DNA of 64,000 nucleotides, from the NCBI RefSeq assembly GCF_026420865.1, contig NZ_JAPCWC010000013.1, forward strand, positions 1-64,000. The letters are read 5' to 3'. The notes under the pieces are model-generated. The model was not told where the DNA came from and ran no database searches. It saw only the letters and a program-made list of their open reading frames with translations. The position numbers were made by a program, and so were the translations under genes. Below, piece after piece: positions 10,488-20,682 of the stretch. This stretch comes from Novosphingobium clariflavum. Its GTDB lineage: Bacteria; Pseudomonadota; Alphaproteobacteria; Sphingomonadales; Sphingomonadaceae. Each line of letters opens with the position of its first letter. Within the stretch, counting starts at the first letter, position 1.

Positions 10488-10871
10488 GTGGCCGAAGAGC
10501 CCGACACGCCGGAACGGATCTCGGAAGCGGAACATGCGGTGATGGAGGCGCTGTGGCAGCGCAGCCCGCTCACCGCCACCGAAGTCTGCGAGCAGGTCTG
10601 CGCACCGCGCGGCTGGAGCCTGGCGACGGTGAAGACGCTGCTCTCGCGGCTGGTCGCCAAGCAGGCGGTCGCCACCGAGCCCGATGGCAAGCGTTTCCTC
10701 TATTCGCCGCGCATCGCCCGCGAGGCCTATGTCGGCACCGAAAGCCGCCGCCTGGTCGACCGCCTGTTCGGCGGCCGCGCCGCACCGCTTTTCGCCCATC
10801 TTGCCGAGGCCGATGCGCTGAGCGAAGATGACATCGCGGAAATCGAGGCCCTGCTCAAAGCGCTCAAGTGA
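10488..10871 (+). CDS. BlaI/MecI/CopY-family winged-helix repressor
   Basis: A 127-residue regulator with the Penicillinase_R signature: ISEAEHAVMEALW at the start of the DNA-binding domain, LTATEVCEQV, WSLATVKTLLSRLVAK as recognition helix and a C-terminal dimerisation helix. I choose the GTG because GGAGG lies 5 bases before it; the ATG 12 bases upstream has no ribosome site and directly abuts the operator dyad. In the known systems BlaI represses itself and its targets until cleaved by BlaR1. The M56 protease gene follows after 14 bases. The target genes here are unknown; the B3 lactamase 4 kb away is not linked to this operator. Confidence 0.88.
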   Translation: MAEEPDTPERISEAEHAVMEALWQRSPLTATEVCEQVCAPRGWSLATVKTLLSRLVAKQAVATEPDGKRFLYSPRIAREAYVGTESRRLVDRLFGGRAAPLFAHLAEADALSEDDIAEIEALLKALK

Positions 10872-10885
10872 GGGGAGCTGACGTC

Positions 10886-12655
10886 ATGATCGAGTGGCTG
10901 ACCGATACGCTTGCAATGACCGCGCTGCTGATGGCGCTGATCCTGATCGTCCGCCGCCCGGCGGCGCGCTGGTTCGGCCCGGCTGCCGCCTATGCGCTCT
11001 GGGCGCTGCCGATGATCCGGCTGGTCTTGCCGCCGCTGGCGCTGCCGCGCGGGCTGCTGCCGAAGTTCTCCGTCGCCGTCGAGCCGATCACCGCGGCCGA
11101 CGGGCCGGCGCTGCCGCCGGTTGTCGGCGCCGCCTTGCAGGTTCCGCCGCAGGGGTTGTCGCTGGCCCAGCCGCAGGCGGTATCGCTGGCCGAGCCGCAG
11201 GCGGCATCGCTGGCGCTGCCGACGATGGCGCCGGACCTTGCCGCTGCCGATCCGGGCCTGCTGGCGCATCTGCCCTGGGGCGCGCTGCTGCTGGCGATCT
11301 GGCTTGGCGGGGCGCTCTGTTTTCTCGCCTCGCGGATCTGGAACTACCAGCGGATGCGCCGGGAAATCCTTGCCGAGGCGCGGGTTGTCGCGCGTTCCGG
11401 GGACATCCGCATCGTCGAAAGCCCGGCGGCCAGCGCACCGCTTGCCTTCGGGGTGTTCGACAAGGTGGTGGCGCTGCCGCGCGGGTTCCTGGCTTCGGCG
11501 GACTCCGAGGCCTCGGACTTTGCGATCGCCCACGAACTCCAGCACCACGCGGGCAACGACCTGCTGGCGATCATGGCCCTGCAGCCGCTGTTCGCGCTGC
11601 ACTGGTTCAATCCGCTCGGCTGGGCGGCCTGGCGGGCGCTGCGCGCCGATCAGGAAGCGGCCTGCGACGCGCGGGTCATGGCCGGCTGCGGGCGCGAGAT
11701 GCGGGCGCGCTACGGCCGCCTCATCGCCAGCTTCGCGGCAGGCAGCCGCCTCACGCTGGCGGCACCGATCGCGGGCGCTCTGGCGGGCGAGAAGCCGATC
11801 ATCCTGCGCCTCAAGGCGCTGGCGCAGACGGACGTCTCGCCTGCCCGCACGGTTGCTGCGCGCGGTCTCTTTGCACTCGCCATCGTCTCGGTGCCGTTCA
11901 CCGCGACCGTGACTTATGCCGCGATGGAAGCGCCCGAGGCGGCCCCCGAGGCGCCCGAAGCCGCGCCGGCGCCTGCCGCTCCGGCTGTCCCGGCGCCCCC
12001 CGCCGCCGCCGCGATCCGTGCGGTCGATCCCGACGCTCCCGAAGCGGCGCCTGACGCGCCCGAGGCTTCCGCTGTCCCGCCAGCAGGTCCGCATGCCGCT
12101 TATGCGGCGCCCGCCGCCGCCCCCGCGCCTTGGGCCCCTTGGGCTGCCGCCGCGCCCATGCCCCCGGTACCGCCCGCGCCGCCGGCCCCGCCGGAAGCGG
12201 GTGACTGGGCGGACTTTGGCGCCGGCATTGCCCGTCACGTCGATGCCGCGGTCATGCAGGCCATGCGCGGCGTGCCCGAAGTGCGCGAGACGGTTTCCGC
12301 CGACGGCAAGGTCCAGACCATCCGCATCGTGCGCAAGGACAAGGATGGCCGCGGCCGCGTCGAGAGGGAAATGACGCTCGACAGCCGCTGTCCGGCCGAC
12401 AGCCGCCGCAGCGAGACCCGCTCGAGCCGGGGCGGCACGTCCGAAGTCTCGGTGATCTGCACCGGCGCCCCGGCGCAGGCGATGGACGTGGCTGCCAAGG
12501 CGATCGCCTCGGCCCGCAGTGCGGTTGCGGCAAACCGCCATCTCTCGGCGGACGTGCGCCGGGAGGTGATGGCGCAGCTTGACGCCGAAATGGTGCGCGC
12601 CCGCGCCGATCTCGCCCGCGAACGGGCCGAGGAAGCCGCCTCGCAGGACGATTGA
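10886..12655 (+). CDS. BlaR1-like M56 family membrane metalloprotease
   Basis: A 589-residue protein. Membrane helices occupy about residues 5-22, 32-50 and 130-150, then a cytosolic zinc protease domain with HELQH (216-220) and the downstream DQEAACDARVM glutamate helix near 258, and a further helix near 330. The C-terminal 250 residues are rich in Pro and Ala and do not contain the SxxK/SxN/KTG motifs of the BlaR1 penicillin sensor, so it probably senses something else or acts through a partner. A decapeptide LAQPQAVS/LAEPQAAS is repeated in the first periplasmic loop (about 90-112). It is in an operon with the BlaI-like repressor. ATG preferred over an upstream GTG that overlaps blaI. Confidence 0.82.
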   Translation: MIEWLTDTLAMTALLMALILIVRRPAARWFGPAAAYALWALPMIRLVLPPLALPRGLLPKFSVAVEPITAADGPALPPVVGAALQVPPQGLSLAQPQAVSLAEPQAASLALPTMAPDLAAADPGLLAHLPWGALLLAIWLGGALCFLASRIWNYQRMRREILAEARVVARSGDIRIVESPAASAPLAFGVFDKVVALPRGFLASADSEASDFAIAHELQHHAGNDLLAIMALQPLFALHWFNPLGWAAWRALRADQEAACDARVMAGCGREMRARYGRLIASFAAGSRLTLAAPIAGALAGEKPIILRLKALAQTDVSPARTVAARGLFALAIVSVPFTATVTYAAMEAPEAAPEAPEAAPAPAAPAVPAPPAAAAIRAVDPDAPEAAPDAPEASAVPPAGPHAAYAAPAAAPAPWAPWAAAAPMPPVPPAPPAPPEAGDWADFGAGIARHVDAAVMQAMRGVPEVRETVSADGKVQTIRIVRKDKDGRGRVEREMTLDSRCPADSRRSETRSSRGGTSEVSVICTGAPAQAMDVAAKAIASARSAVAANRHLSADVRREVMAQLDAEMVRARADLARERAEEAASQDD

Positions 12656-12689
12656 TCGCACGCCGTCGGCTGGTGGCGGTGTGGATGGA

Positions 12690-12724
12690 AAACGGGGAGG
12701 AAGGCGCGGCTTTCCTCCCCGTTT
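12690..12724. terminator. Bidirectional intrinsic terminator
   Basis: AAACGGGGAGGAA and TTCCTCCCCGTTT form a 13-bp stem around a short GC loop, with T residues after it on the plus strand. It lies between the end of the blaR-like gene and the end of the convergent secreted protein gene. Confidence 0.75.
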
Positions 12725-12750
12725 CTCTTGCCGTTCTCAGGGGCGCTCGG

Positions 12751-13398
12751 TCATTGGCCGGCGCCGGCCTTCCTGTCGTCCGCAGCCCCGGTTTCCGCTG
12801 CCTTCTTGTCGTCGTCGGCCTTCTTGTCCTTCTCGGCCTGGATCTCGTTCAGGCGGGTCTGGAAGATGGCAGGGGTTGCCGGGGAGGCGGGATACTTGCA
12901 GCCCTTGGCATGGCCCATGCCCTTGAGGAACGAGCGCCGGGCATAGCCAGCGCGCACCGCTGCCAGCACCGCGCGGTCATGCGCGCTGGCCCCGGAAATC
13001 TCGCGGATCAGGCCGCGAAAGGGGATGAAGGTACTGACCGCCCACTTGGCGACGCGGCCGGCATTGACCCCGTCGCGGCTCGCGGCGGGCAGGTCGACAT
13101 CGTCGCCAAGCACATCGTCGAGTTCGCGGACCGCCGAGGCGTACTGGTTGCAGCTTTTCAGCCCTTTGAGCGTGTAGGGCTCGTCGATCGCGGCGACCAG
13201 TACCGGCGGGATGTCCTTCTTGTCGAGGTTGAGGTCGGTCACCGGGGTCTTGGCGACGTCAACCGCGTCGGGGGTGGTGTCGGTGATCGGGCGCTGCCGC
13301 GCCGCCGCGGGGCCGGCCACGAGCAGGGCGGCGCAGGCGGCGGCAGCGAGGGCAGAGGTTTTGAGGGTGGGGGCAGCGGCGTTGCAGGCGTGACGCAT
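12751..13398 (-). CDS. Secreted protein of unknown function
   Basis: I do not recognise this 215-residue protein. It has a signal peptide (about residues 1-34, Ala/Leu-rich core, cleavage after AAA), a soluble middle with two Cys (SCNQYA and GCKYPA regions) that could pair, and a charged Lys/Asp/Ala tail of about 35 residues (EKDKKADDDKKAAE region) that looks disordered. A good AGGAG ribosome site supports the ATG. It is convergent with the blaR-like gene and lies downstream of the zinc peptidase on the same strand, 104 bp away, so it may share that transcript. Confidence 0.6.
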   Translation of the reverse strand: MRHACNAAAPTLKTSALAAAACAALLVAGPAAARQRPITDTTPDAVDVAKTPVTDLNLDKKDIPPVLVAAIDEPYTLKGLKSCNQYASAVRELDDVLGDDVDLPAASRDGVNAGRVAKWAVSTFIPFRGLIREISGASAHDRAVLAAVRAGYARRSFLKGMGHAKGCKYPASPATPAIFQTRLNEIQAEKDKKADDDKKAAETGAADDRKAGAGQ

Positions 13399-13502
13399 GG
13401 TCTTCTCCTGTCGGCGGGAAGGGTGCGGCTGCCCGGCGACGCCGCGCGCGAGCGCGCTGCGTCTGGCATCGGGAACGGTCGCACCCGCCCATAATTATTG
13501 GA

Positions 13503-14375
13503 TCATTCCATGGTCTTGAACGTATCGCAGGCGTCCTCGTTCCCACTTTCGAGACCTTGTTTCAGCCAATGCATGCGCTGCTGGCTCGAACCGTGGGTGA
13601 AGCTTTCCGGGCTGACCCGCTGGCCGGCATTCTTCATCAAGGTATCGTCACCGATGGCGCTGGCGGCGGTCATGCCTTCCTCCATGTCGCCGGGCTCGAT
13701 GCGGTCCTTGTTCTTGCCTGCCCAGACCCCGGCATAGCAGTCCGCCTGCAGTTCCATGCGGACCTGCAGGGCGTTGGCCTGGGACGGGCTCTGCTGCTGG
13801 GCGCGGCGCACTTTGCCGTCGAGCCCGAGCAAGTGCTGGATATGATGCCCATATTCATGGGCGACCACATAGTAGCGCGCGAAATCGCCCTTGGCGCCGA
13901 GCTTGTGGTCCATCTCGTCGTAGAAGCTGGTGTCGATGTAGATGCCCTGGTCGGCGGGGCAGTAGAACGGCCCCATGGCCGCCTGCGCGGCGCCGCAGCC
14001 GGAGCGGTCGCTGCCGTTGTAGAAGTGCAGTTCGGGCTGCTGGAAGGGCACGTTGGCCTGCCGGAACAACGGCTCCCAGGTCTGGTTCAGCGAACTGAGC
14101 GCATTGCACGCCTCGGTGGCATAGGCGTTCTGGCCGCAGATCTGCTGCGGGTTCTGCATCGGGCCGGTCTGGTCCGAGGTGTTCTGCTCGGGCACCTGCT
14201 GCTGGACGTTCTCGATCGTGCCGAGCATCTGCTGCGGGTCGATGCCGAACACGAACATGCCGATCAGCAGGATGACCAGCGTGCCGCAGCCCAGCTTGCC
14301 GCCGCCGCCGCCGGGAAAGCGGCTGCCGCCCTGCGAGACGCGGATATCGTCGGGGTTGAAATCGTCTAGCCGCAT
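13503..14375 (-). CDS. YpfJ-type neutral zinc metallopeptidase (PF04228-like)
   Basis: A 290-residue protein with one membrane helix (about residues 29-45) after a Gly-rich N-terminus, and a periplasmic domain holding HEYGHH (173-178), the expected zinc-binding HExxH, with a downstream ELQADCYAGVWA helix supplying the third ligand. Conserved Cys residues (CG, FYCP) and the closing HGSSQQRMHWLKQG are typical of the YpfJ/KPN_02809 family. Members are predicted membrane-anchored proteases of unknown substrate. It is divergent from the M28 peptidase gene. The assignment is firm; the role is not. Confidence 0.88.
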   Translation of the reverse strand: MRLDDFNPDDIRVSQGGSRFPGGGGGKLGCGTLVILLIGMFVFGIDPQQMLGTIENVQQQVPEQNTSDQTGPMQNPQQICGQNAYATEACNALSSLNQTWEPLFRQANVPFQQPELHFYNGSDRSGCGAAQAAMGPFYCPADQGIYIDTSFYDEMDHKLGAKGDFARYYVVAHEYGHHIQHLLGLDGKVRRAQQQSPSQANALQVRMELQADCYAGVWAGKNKDRIEPGDMEEGMTAASAIGDDTLMKNAGQRVSPESFTHGSSQQRMHWLKQGLESGNEDACDTFKTME

Positions 14376-14649
14376 CCGTGTCCCTTTCGTGCAAACCGGG
14401 TATCAGAGCCGAAACCGCCGCTCGGGAGCGGGCCGGTCGCGAAACGAAATCCGTCTTTTCACGAATTTACGATCACGCTCTTAGTTCCAGCCTATGCGTC
14501 CGTTATGCTGCTGTTCAATCGAAAAGACTTAAGGCAGCGCCGGTTTGTGGTTCTTGCAGCACGGATTCGCGAAAAAGCGCCGTTGCCGCGGGTCTCGCAG
14601 CGAGATTTTCTAACCGCGCGGGAATTTCCGCCTTATAGGCTGCGGCACG

Positions 14650-16257
14650 ATGAACAGGGGTTTGAAGGCGAGCAGGGCCCGCGCGGCCACGATCGGTGTC
14701 GCCGGAGCGTTGGCTCTGGGGACCGTCCTGATGTGGTCGGGCAATGCCCAGTCGGCTTCCTCACGCGCGGATCAGGACATCATCGCCCGCCTGCGCGCGC
14801 AGATCGCCATCCTTGCCAGCGACGATTTCGACGGGCGCGAGCCGGGCACCGAGGGTGAGGCGAAGACGCTGCGCTATCTCGGCAAGCAGTGGTTCGACAT
14901 GGGGCTGACCTCGGGCACCAACGATCCGGGGCACGAGTGGTTCGCGCCGGTCACCCTGGTGGCGCGCGATCCGGCCGCCTCGTCCGCGCAGTTCCAGCGC
15001 AAGGGCTGGCGCACCGTGCTGTCGCCGAACGGCGTGCTGGTGCTGACTTCGGGCAAGCGCAGCCTGGTGCGCAACGTGCCGCTGCTGTTTGTCGGCAAGG
15101 GGCGCGGGCGCGACTATTCGCGCACCGAACTGGCGGGCCGCATCGCCGTTGTCCTTGACGGCGACACGCCCGACAGCCAGCGCCAGAACCAGCTGCTGGC
15201 GATGGGCGCCTCGGCGGTGCTCACCGTGCTCGACGGCGCGCGCAGCCTCGACGACGTGGCGGCGCGGCGCAAGCGCTCGGGCTATGCCCTGTCCGACGAT
15301 GCCGTGGGCGGCGATCTCGAGGCCTTCATCACCCGCGATGCCATGGCGATGCTGCTCAAGGGCACCTCGCAGAGCCTGCCGGGGCTGGAGACGTTGGCAG
15401 GCAGTGCCGATTTCGCGCCGGTCCCGCTCGATCTCACCGCCTCGCTGGAAGCCACCACGCGCGAGACGACGATCCGCACCCACAACCTCATCGGCAAGCT
15501 GCCGGGGCGTCATCCCGAGGCGGGCGCGGTGCTGTTCCTTGCCCATTGGGACCATTTCGGCGATTGCGCCGCGCCGCCGGCCACCGACGTGATCTGCAAC
15601 GGCGCGATCGACAATGCCAGCGGGGTCGCGACGCTGACCGAAGTGGCGCGCCGCCTCACGCGCGGGGCCCAGCTCGACCGCGACGTCTATTTCCTCGCCA
15701 CCACCGGCGAGGAACTGGGCCTGCTCGGCGCCCATGCCTTTGCCGAGAACCCGCCGCTGCCGCTGCGCCAGATCGTTGCCGCCTTCAACATCGATTCCAA
15801 CGCCATTGCCCCGCGCGGCACCCCGTTTGCCATCGTCGGGCGCGGCATGACCGGGCTCGATGCCACCATCACCCAGGTCGCCAGGGCCGAGAAGCTCAAG
15901 ATTTCCGCCACCGAGGAAGGCAACGACTATGTTCGCCGCCAGGACGGCTGGGCCTTGATGCAGCACGATATTCCCGCCGTGCTGGTCTCTACGGCCTATG
16001 GCGACATGCCCCGCATGCGCGCCTTTTTCGAGGGCGACTATCACCGGCCGAGCGACGACCTGCAGCACATGTCCCATCCCATCGAACTGGGCGGCGCGGC
16101 GGACGACGTGAAGCTGCTCTCGGCGCTGGGGCGCTGGTACGGCGATCTCAGGCGGGTTCCCGCCGATGGCGGCGCGAACGGGGGCGCCGCGCCGCAGAAG
16201 GCGGCGCCGCCGCTGCCCGCGACCCCGCCGCCGGCCGTCTCGCCGGCGATAAAATGA
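14650..16257 (+). CDS. M28-family aminopeptidase with PA domain, exported
   Basis: A 535-residue protein. The N-terminal hydrophobic signal (about residues 12-36) is followed by a lid with a protease-associated domain (about 130-260) and an M28 catalytic domain: HWDHFG near residue 299, the bridging Asp in IDNASG near 320, the catalytic pair in TTGEELG near 354, FNIDSN near 382 and a last His in DYHRPSDD near 465. These are the two-zinc ligands of M28 peptidases. The C-terminal 40 residues are Pro/Ala-rich and probably disordered. Expected role: exported aminopeptidase trimming peptides for uptake. Downstream guaB starts 75 bp later but is likely separate. Confidence 0.9.
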   Translation: MNRGLKASRARAATIGVAGALALGTVLMWSGNAQSASSRADQDIIARLRAQIAILASDDFDGREPGTEGEAKTLRYLGKQWFDMGLTSGTNDPGHEWFAPVTLVARDPAASSAQFQRKGWRTVLSPNGVLVLTSGKRSLVRNVPLLFVGKGRGRDYSRTELAGRIAVVLDGDTPDSQRQNQLLAMGASAVLTVLDGARSLDDVAARRKRSGYALSDDAVGGDLEAFITRDAMAMLLKGTSQSLPGLETLAGSADFAPVPLDLTASLEATTRETTIRTHNLIGKLPGRHPEAGAVLFLAHWDHFGDCAAPPATDVICNGAIDNASGVATLTEVARRLTRGAQLDRDVYFLATTGEELGLLGAHAFAENPPLPLRQIVAAFNIDSNAIAPRGTPFAIVGRGMTGLDATITQVARAEKLKISATEEGNDYVRRQDGWALMQHDIPAVLVSTAYGDMPRMRAFFEGDYHRPSDDLQHMSHPIELGGAADDVKLLSALGRWYGDLRRVPADGGANGGAAPQKAAPPLPATPPPAVSPAIK

Positions 16258-16283
16258 GGCCTAGCACTATCGGCCCCACTTGA

Positions 16284-17789
<1,506 letters not shown>

Positions 17790-17814
17790 TTTCAGCGAGC
17801 TGGGGGGTGGGAGC

Positions 17815-18987
17815 ATGACGCCGGGTGCGCGCGTTCAGGCTGCGATCGAGATTCTGGATCTCGTGATCGCGGCCGCGCGTGCCAATGGTGCGCCTGCCGA
17901 CCGGCTGATCGGGGACTGGTTCCGCACCCGCCGCTTTGCCGGCAGCAAGGACCGGCGCGCGATCCGTGAACTGACCTACCGTGCAATCCGGGCTTGCGGC
18001 GAAGTGCCGGAGACGGGGCGCGCGGCCATGCTGCGGGTTGCCGCCGAAGACCCGCAGATTGCAGCCCTGTTCGATGGCAGCGGCCATTCGCCCGCCACCA
18101 TCGTCGCCGGTGAGCCGGTCGCCGAAGCGGGCCTTGCGCCGCGCTGGCTGGTCGAGCGTTTCGCCAGGAGCGAGGTGGCCGAAGCGGACGCGATGGCGCT
18201 GCTCGACCGTGCGCCGCTCGACATTCGCGTCAATACGCTGCGCGGCGGGCGTGTGGAGCTGCCCGAGGGCGGCGAGCGGTCGCTGGCCGCGCAAGGCTGG
18301 CGCTATCCGCCCGAAACCAGCATCGAGCAGACCGACGCCTATGTCCACGGTGCCATCGAGGTGCAGGACACCGGCTCGCAGCTGACCTGCGAAGTGGTCG
18401 GCGCCCGTCCGGGCGAGACGGTGATCGATCTGTGCGCCGGGGCCGGGGGCAAGACCCTCGCGCTGGCCGCGGCGATGGAGAACGGTGGCACCCTGGTCGC
18501 CTGCGATGTCGACCGTGCGCGCCTGTCGCGCCTTGCCCCGCGCGCCGAGCGGGCCGGCGCGACCAATGTCGAGACCGTGCTGCTCGATCCCAACAAGGAA
18601 TCGCAGGCGCTTCAGCGGTTTGCCGGGCTGGCCGATGCCGTGCTGGTCGATGCGCCGTGCTCGGGCACCGGCACCTGGCGCCGCAATCCGGAAGCGCGCT
18701 GGCGGCTGACCGAGGCGCAATTGGCGCGGTATTCGGCAATCCAGTCGCGCCTGCTCGATGTGGCGGCCGGACTGGTTCGCCCCGGCGGGCGGCTGGTGTT
18801 TGTCACCTGTTCGTTGCTCGACGAGGAGGGGGCGGACCGGGCGGCGGCGTTCTTGCGCGGTCATCCCGGCTGGCAGGCGGACCTGCCGGAGCTGCCGGCC
18901 GGCACCGTGCGCGGGGCAGGGCTGCGCCTTTCGCCGTGGCATGACGGCACCGACGGCTTTTTCGTCGCGCGCTTCCATCGGCTGTGA
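17815..18987 (+). CDS. rsmB: RsmB-like 16S rRNA cytosine-C5 methyltransferase
   Basis: A 390-residue protein of the NOL1/NOP2/Sun family. The N-terminal helical RNA-binding domain (about 1-140) is the NusB-like part. SAM binding is shown by DLCAGAGGKT near residue 206, and the catalytic Cys by DAPCSGTGTWRRNP near 283; a second Cys lies in VTCSLLDEEG near 331. E. coli RsmB methylates C967 of 16S rRNA. RsmF-type or other paralogues exist, so the exact target base is inferred. It follows guaB closely. Confidence 0.87.
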   Translation: MTPGARVQAAIEILDLVIAAARANGAPADRLIGDWFRTRRFAGSKDRRAIRELTYRAIRACGEVPETGRAAMLRVAAEDPQIAALFDGSGHSPATIVAGEPVAEAGLAPRWLVERFARSEVAEADAMALLDRAPLDIRVNTLRGGRVELPEGGERSLAAQGWRYPPETSIEQTDAYVHGAIEVQDTGSQLTCEVVGARPGETVIDLCAGAGGKTLALAAAMENGGTLVACDVDRARLSRLAPRAERAGATNVETVLLDPNKESQALQRFAGLADAVLVDAPCSGTGTWRRNPEARWRLTEAQLARYSAIQSRLLDVAAGLVRPGGRLVFVTCSLLDEEGADRAAAFLRGHPGWQADLPELPAGTVRGAGLRLSPWHDGTDGFFVARFHRL

Positions 18988-19036
18988 TAGCGTCGGCGTC
19001 ATGATGAGGACCAAGCCCTCGGCCAAGGACCTGTTG

Positions 19037-19543
19037 ATGCGTTATACGCCTGTTGCGATTGCCCTTTCTCTAGTTGCTGCCGTTTCTTCCAGCGCGATCT
19101 TCTCGCAGCCTGCCGCGGCCCTCGATCCGCGTGCTGCCACTCTGCTCGGTGAAGGGCGGGCCGCGGTTGCCGCGGGTAACATCAACGGCGCCATCGATGC
19201 CTATGAAGCGGCGTTGACGGTGGCGCCGGGTAATGTCTCGGTGCTGCTGGCGCTGGCCGATGCCACGCGCCGCCAGGGCCTTCAGGGCAAGGCCTTGCAC
19301 TATTACCGGGTGGCGCTGGTAACCGATCCGCGCAACCTGGAAGCGATCGCGGGTGAAGGCATCGCGCTGGCCGAAAAGGGCGCGACCGACAAGGCCGGGC
19401 GCAATCTCGCCCGCCTGCAGACCTTGTGCGGCAAGGATTGCGCCCAGGCGCAGCAGCTGGCGGCCGAGATCTCGAAGGCCGGGGCACCGCGTGTCGTCAG
19501 TGCCGATGCAGTTGCGCCCAAGCCGGTGGTTTCGGAAAACTGA
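19037..19543 (+). CDS. Exported TPR protein
   Basis: A 168-residue protein. The signal peptide (MRYTPVAIAL start, Ala-rich, cleavage after AAA near residue 30) leads to two to three tetratricopeptide repeats with the usual Ala/Leu/Tyr spacing (AAVAAGNINGAIDAYEAAL and LHYYRVALVTDP). Two Cys (LCGKDC) near the C-terminus may form a disulfide. The ATG at 19037 has an AAGGAC ribosome site; ATGs at 19001 and 19004 would add a basic extension. Likely a periplasmic scaffold; the partner is unknown. Some Sphingomonadaceae have similar TPR genes beside rsmB. Confidence 0.7.
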   Translation: MRYTPVAIALSLVAAVSSSAIFSQPAAALDPRAATLLGEGRAAVAAGNINGAIDAYEAALTVAPGNVSVLLALADATRRQGLQGKALHYYRVALVTDPRNLEAIAGEGIALAEKGATDKAGRNLARLQTLCGKDCAQAQQLAAEISKAGAPRVVSADAVAPKPVVSEN

Positions 19544-19546
19544 TCC

Positions 19547-19654
19547 TTCGACAAGCTCAGGATGAGCGGACATCGTGTGGTCCGGTCATCCTGAACTGCG
19601 TCATCCTGAATTGTGCAAGTTTCGCCAGGCCCCGCTCATCCTGAGCCTGTCGAA
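19547..19654. repeat. REP-like inverted repeat, sphingomonad type
   Basis: The left arm starts TTCGACAAGCTCAGGATGAG and the right arm ends CATCCTGAGCCTGTCGAA (19632-19654), giving about 23-bp inverted arms with one mismatch, enclosing two more copies of TCATCCTGAA. This sequence type is very common between genes of Sphingomonadales. It separates the TPR gene from the convergent rppH and could also act as a transcript end. Confidence 0.75.
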
Positions 19655-19677
19655 CGATTTGCACCCGGCGCCATGCC

Positions 19678-20160
19678 TCAGATCAGCGCGCGGAATTCTT
19701 CCAGGACCGCGCGGTAGACACGCTTCTTGAAGGGGATGATGAGGTCGGGCAGCTGCTCGGCGTCGACCCACTTCCAGTCGTTGAATTCGGCCGGCTTGTG
19801 GGCTTCCAGATCGACGTCGTTGTCGTCGCCGTCATAGCGCAGCAGGAACCAGGTCTGGCGCTGGCCGCGGTACTTGCCCTTCCACAGCTTGCCGATCAGT
19901 TCTTCGGGCAGATCGTAGAGCAGTTCCTCACGCGTGCGCGACAGCACGGTGACGTTGTGTTCGCTGACGCCGGTCTCTTCCCACAGTTCGCGCAGGGCTG
20001 CGTCCTTGAGGTCTTCGCCATCGTCGACGCCGCCCTGGGGCATCTGCCACCAGTCGCCTTCCTTGGTATCGATTCGCTTGCCGACGAAGACCTTGCCGTC
20101 AGGATTGACCAGCATGACTCCGACACAGGGGCGGTAGGGCAGGGACGCGAAATCGTTCAT
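19678..20160 (-). CDS. rppH: RNA pyrophosphohydrolase
   Basis: RppH removes pyrophosphate from 5'-triphosphorylated mRNA and so starts decay. The 160-residue length fits. It opens with LPYRPCVGVMLVN and has a complete Nudix box at about residues 43-65 (GGVDDGED, then RELWEETG), followed by WKGKYRGQRQTWFLLRY, which is diagnostic for RppH/NudH. A longer in-frame start upstream lacks similarity. Its promoter region borders the second miniature element, which lies 131 bp upstream. Confidence 0.93.
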   Translation of the reverse strand: MNDFASLPYRPCVGVMLVNPDGKVFVGKRIDTKEGDWWQMPQGGVDDGEDLKDAALRELWEETGVSEHNVTVLSRTREELLYDLPEELIGKLWKGKYRGQRQTWFLLRYDGDDNDVDLEAHKPAEFNDWKWVDAEQLPDLIIPFKKRVYRAVLEEFRALI

Positions 20161-20291
20161 CGTCGGGAGAAATTCCAGATTGTGGAGAAGGAGCGCTTCG
20201 GAAAGGTCTGATCGGGGATCGCCGTGTCGAAGCGCATGCCCGGCACAATGGCGCAAGGGCGCCGCCATTGCCAGCGCGATTTATGCTTACC

Positions 20292-20559
20292 TAGGCCGTA
20301 AACTCATAAACGGCACCATCGAGGCGTCCAAATGGCGAACAGCTCGGGCCGAAGCGGCCGCCGGGCGGGCTGGTTGCCCGTCCAAGGCCGCTTCGGTTCG
20401 AGATGGAAGCCATTTGGTCGCCCCTTCGGGGTTTGACCAAAATGGTCCATCGCTGCGTCAGGAAGCCTAGAAATATCGACATATTCCGTCGCCTTCCTTC
20501 CTCACGCTGAACCATTTTGCCTCAAACCTCGATGGTGCCGTTTATGAGTTTACGGCCTA
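20292..20559. mobile_element. MITE-like element, copy 2 (268 bp, perfect 33-bp terminal inverted repeats)
   Basis: The ends are TAGGCCGTAAACTCATAAAC and its exact complement; all 33 bases of the arms match. The body is the same as the copy at 96-364 apart from roughly a dozen substitutions and a one-base indel. Changes fall on both sides of internal stems: CCGAAGCGGCC pairs perfectly with GGCCGCTTCGG here, where copy 1 has a T/G pair at that position, and TTTGGTC/GACCAAA pairs here. It fills much of the 522-bp gap between rppH and korA and no gene is seen in the remainder. The perfect arms suggest it is the younger copy. Confidence 0.85.
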
Positions 20560-20682
20560 AACGGAAACGGGCGCTTCCTTGCGGATTGCCGATGTTTTTC
20601 CGTTTTGTGTCTGCGGCAAGCGGGCATAGTCTGGGGTCAGGGAGAGACGGCGGCAGACCGGCCCTTCCGGCGGAGGACGGTG

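Noticed and set aside
10476..10490. ATG at 10476 as the start of the BlaI-like repressor
   Set aside because: It has no ribosome site and abuts the dyad directly, while the GTG at 10488 has GGAGG five bases upstream.
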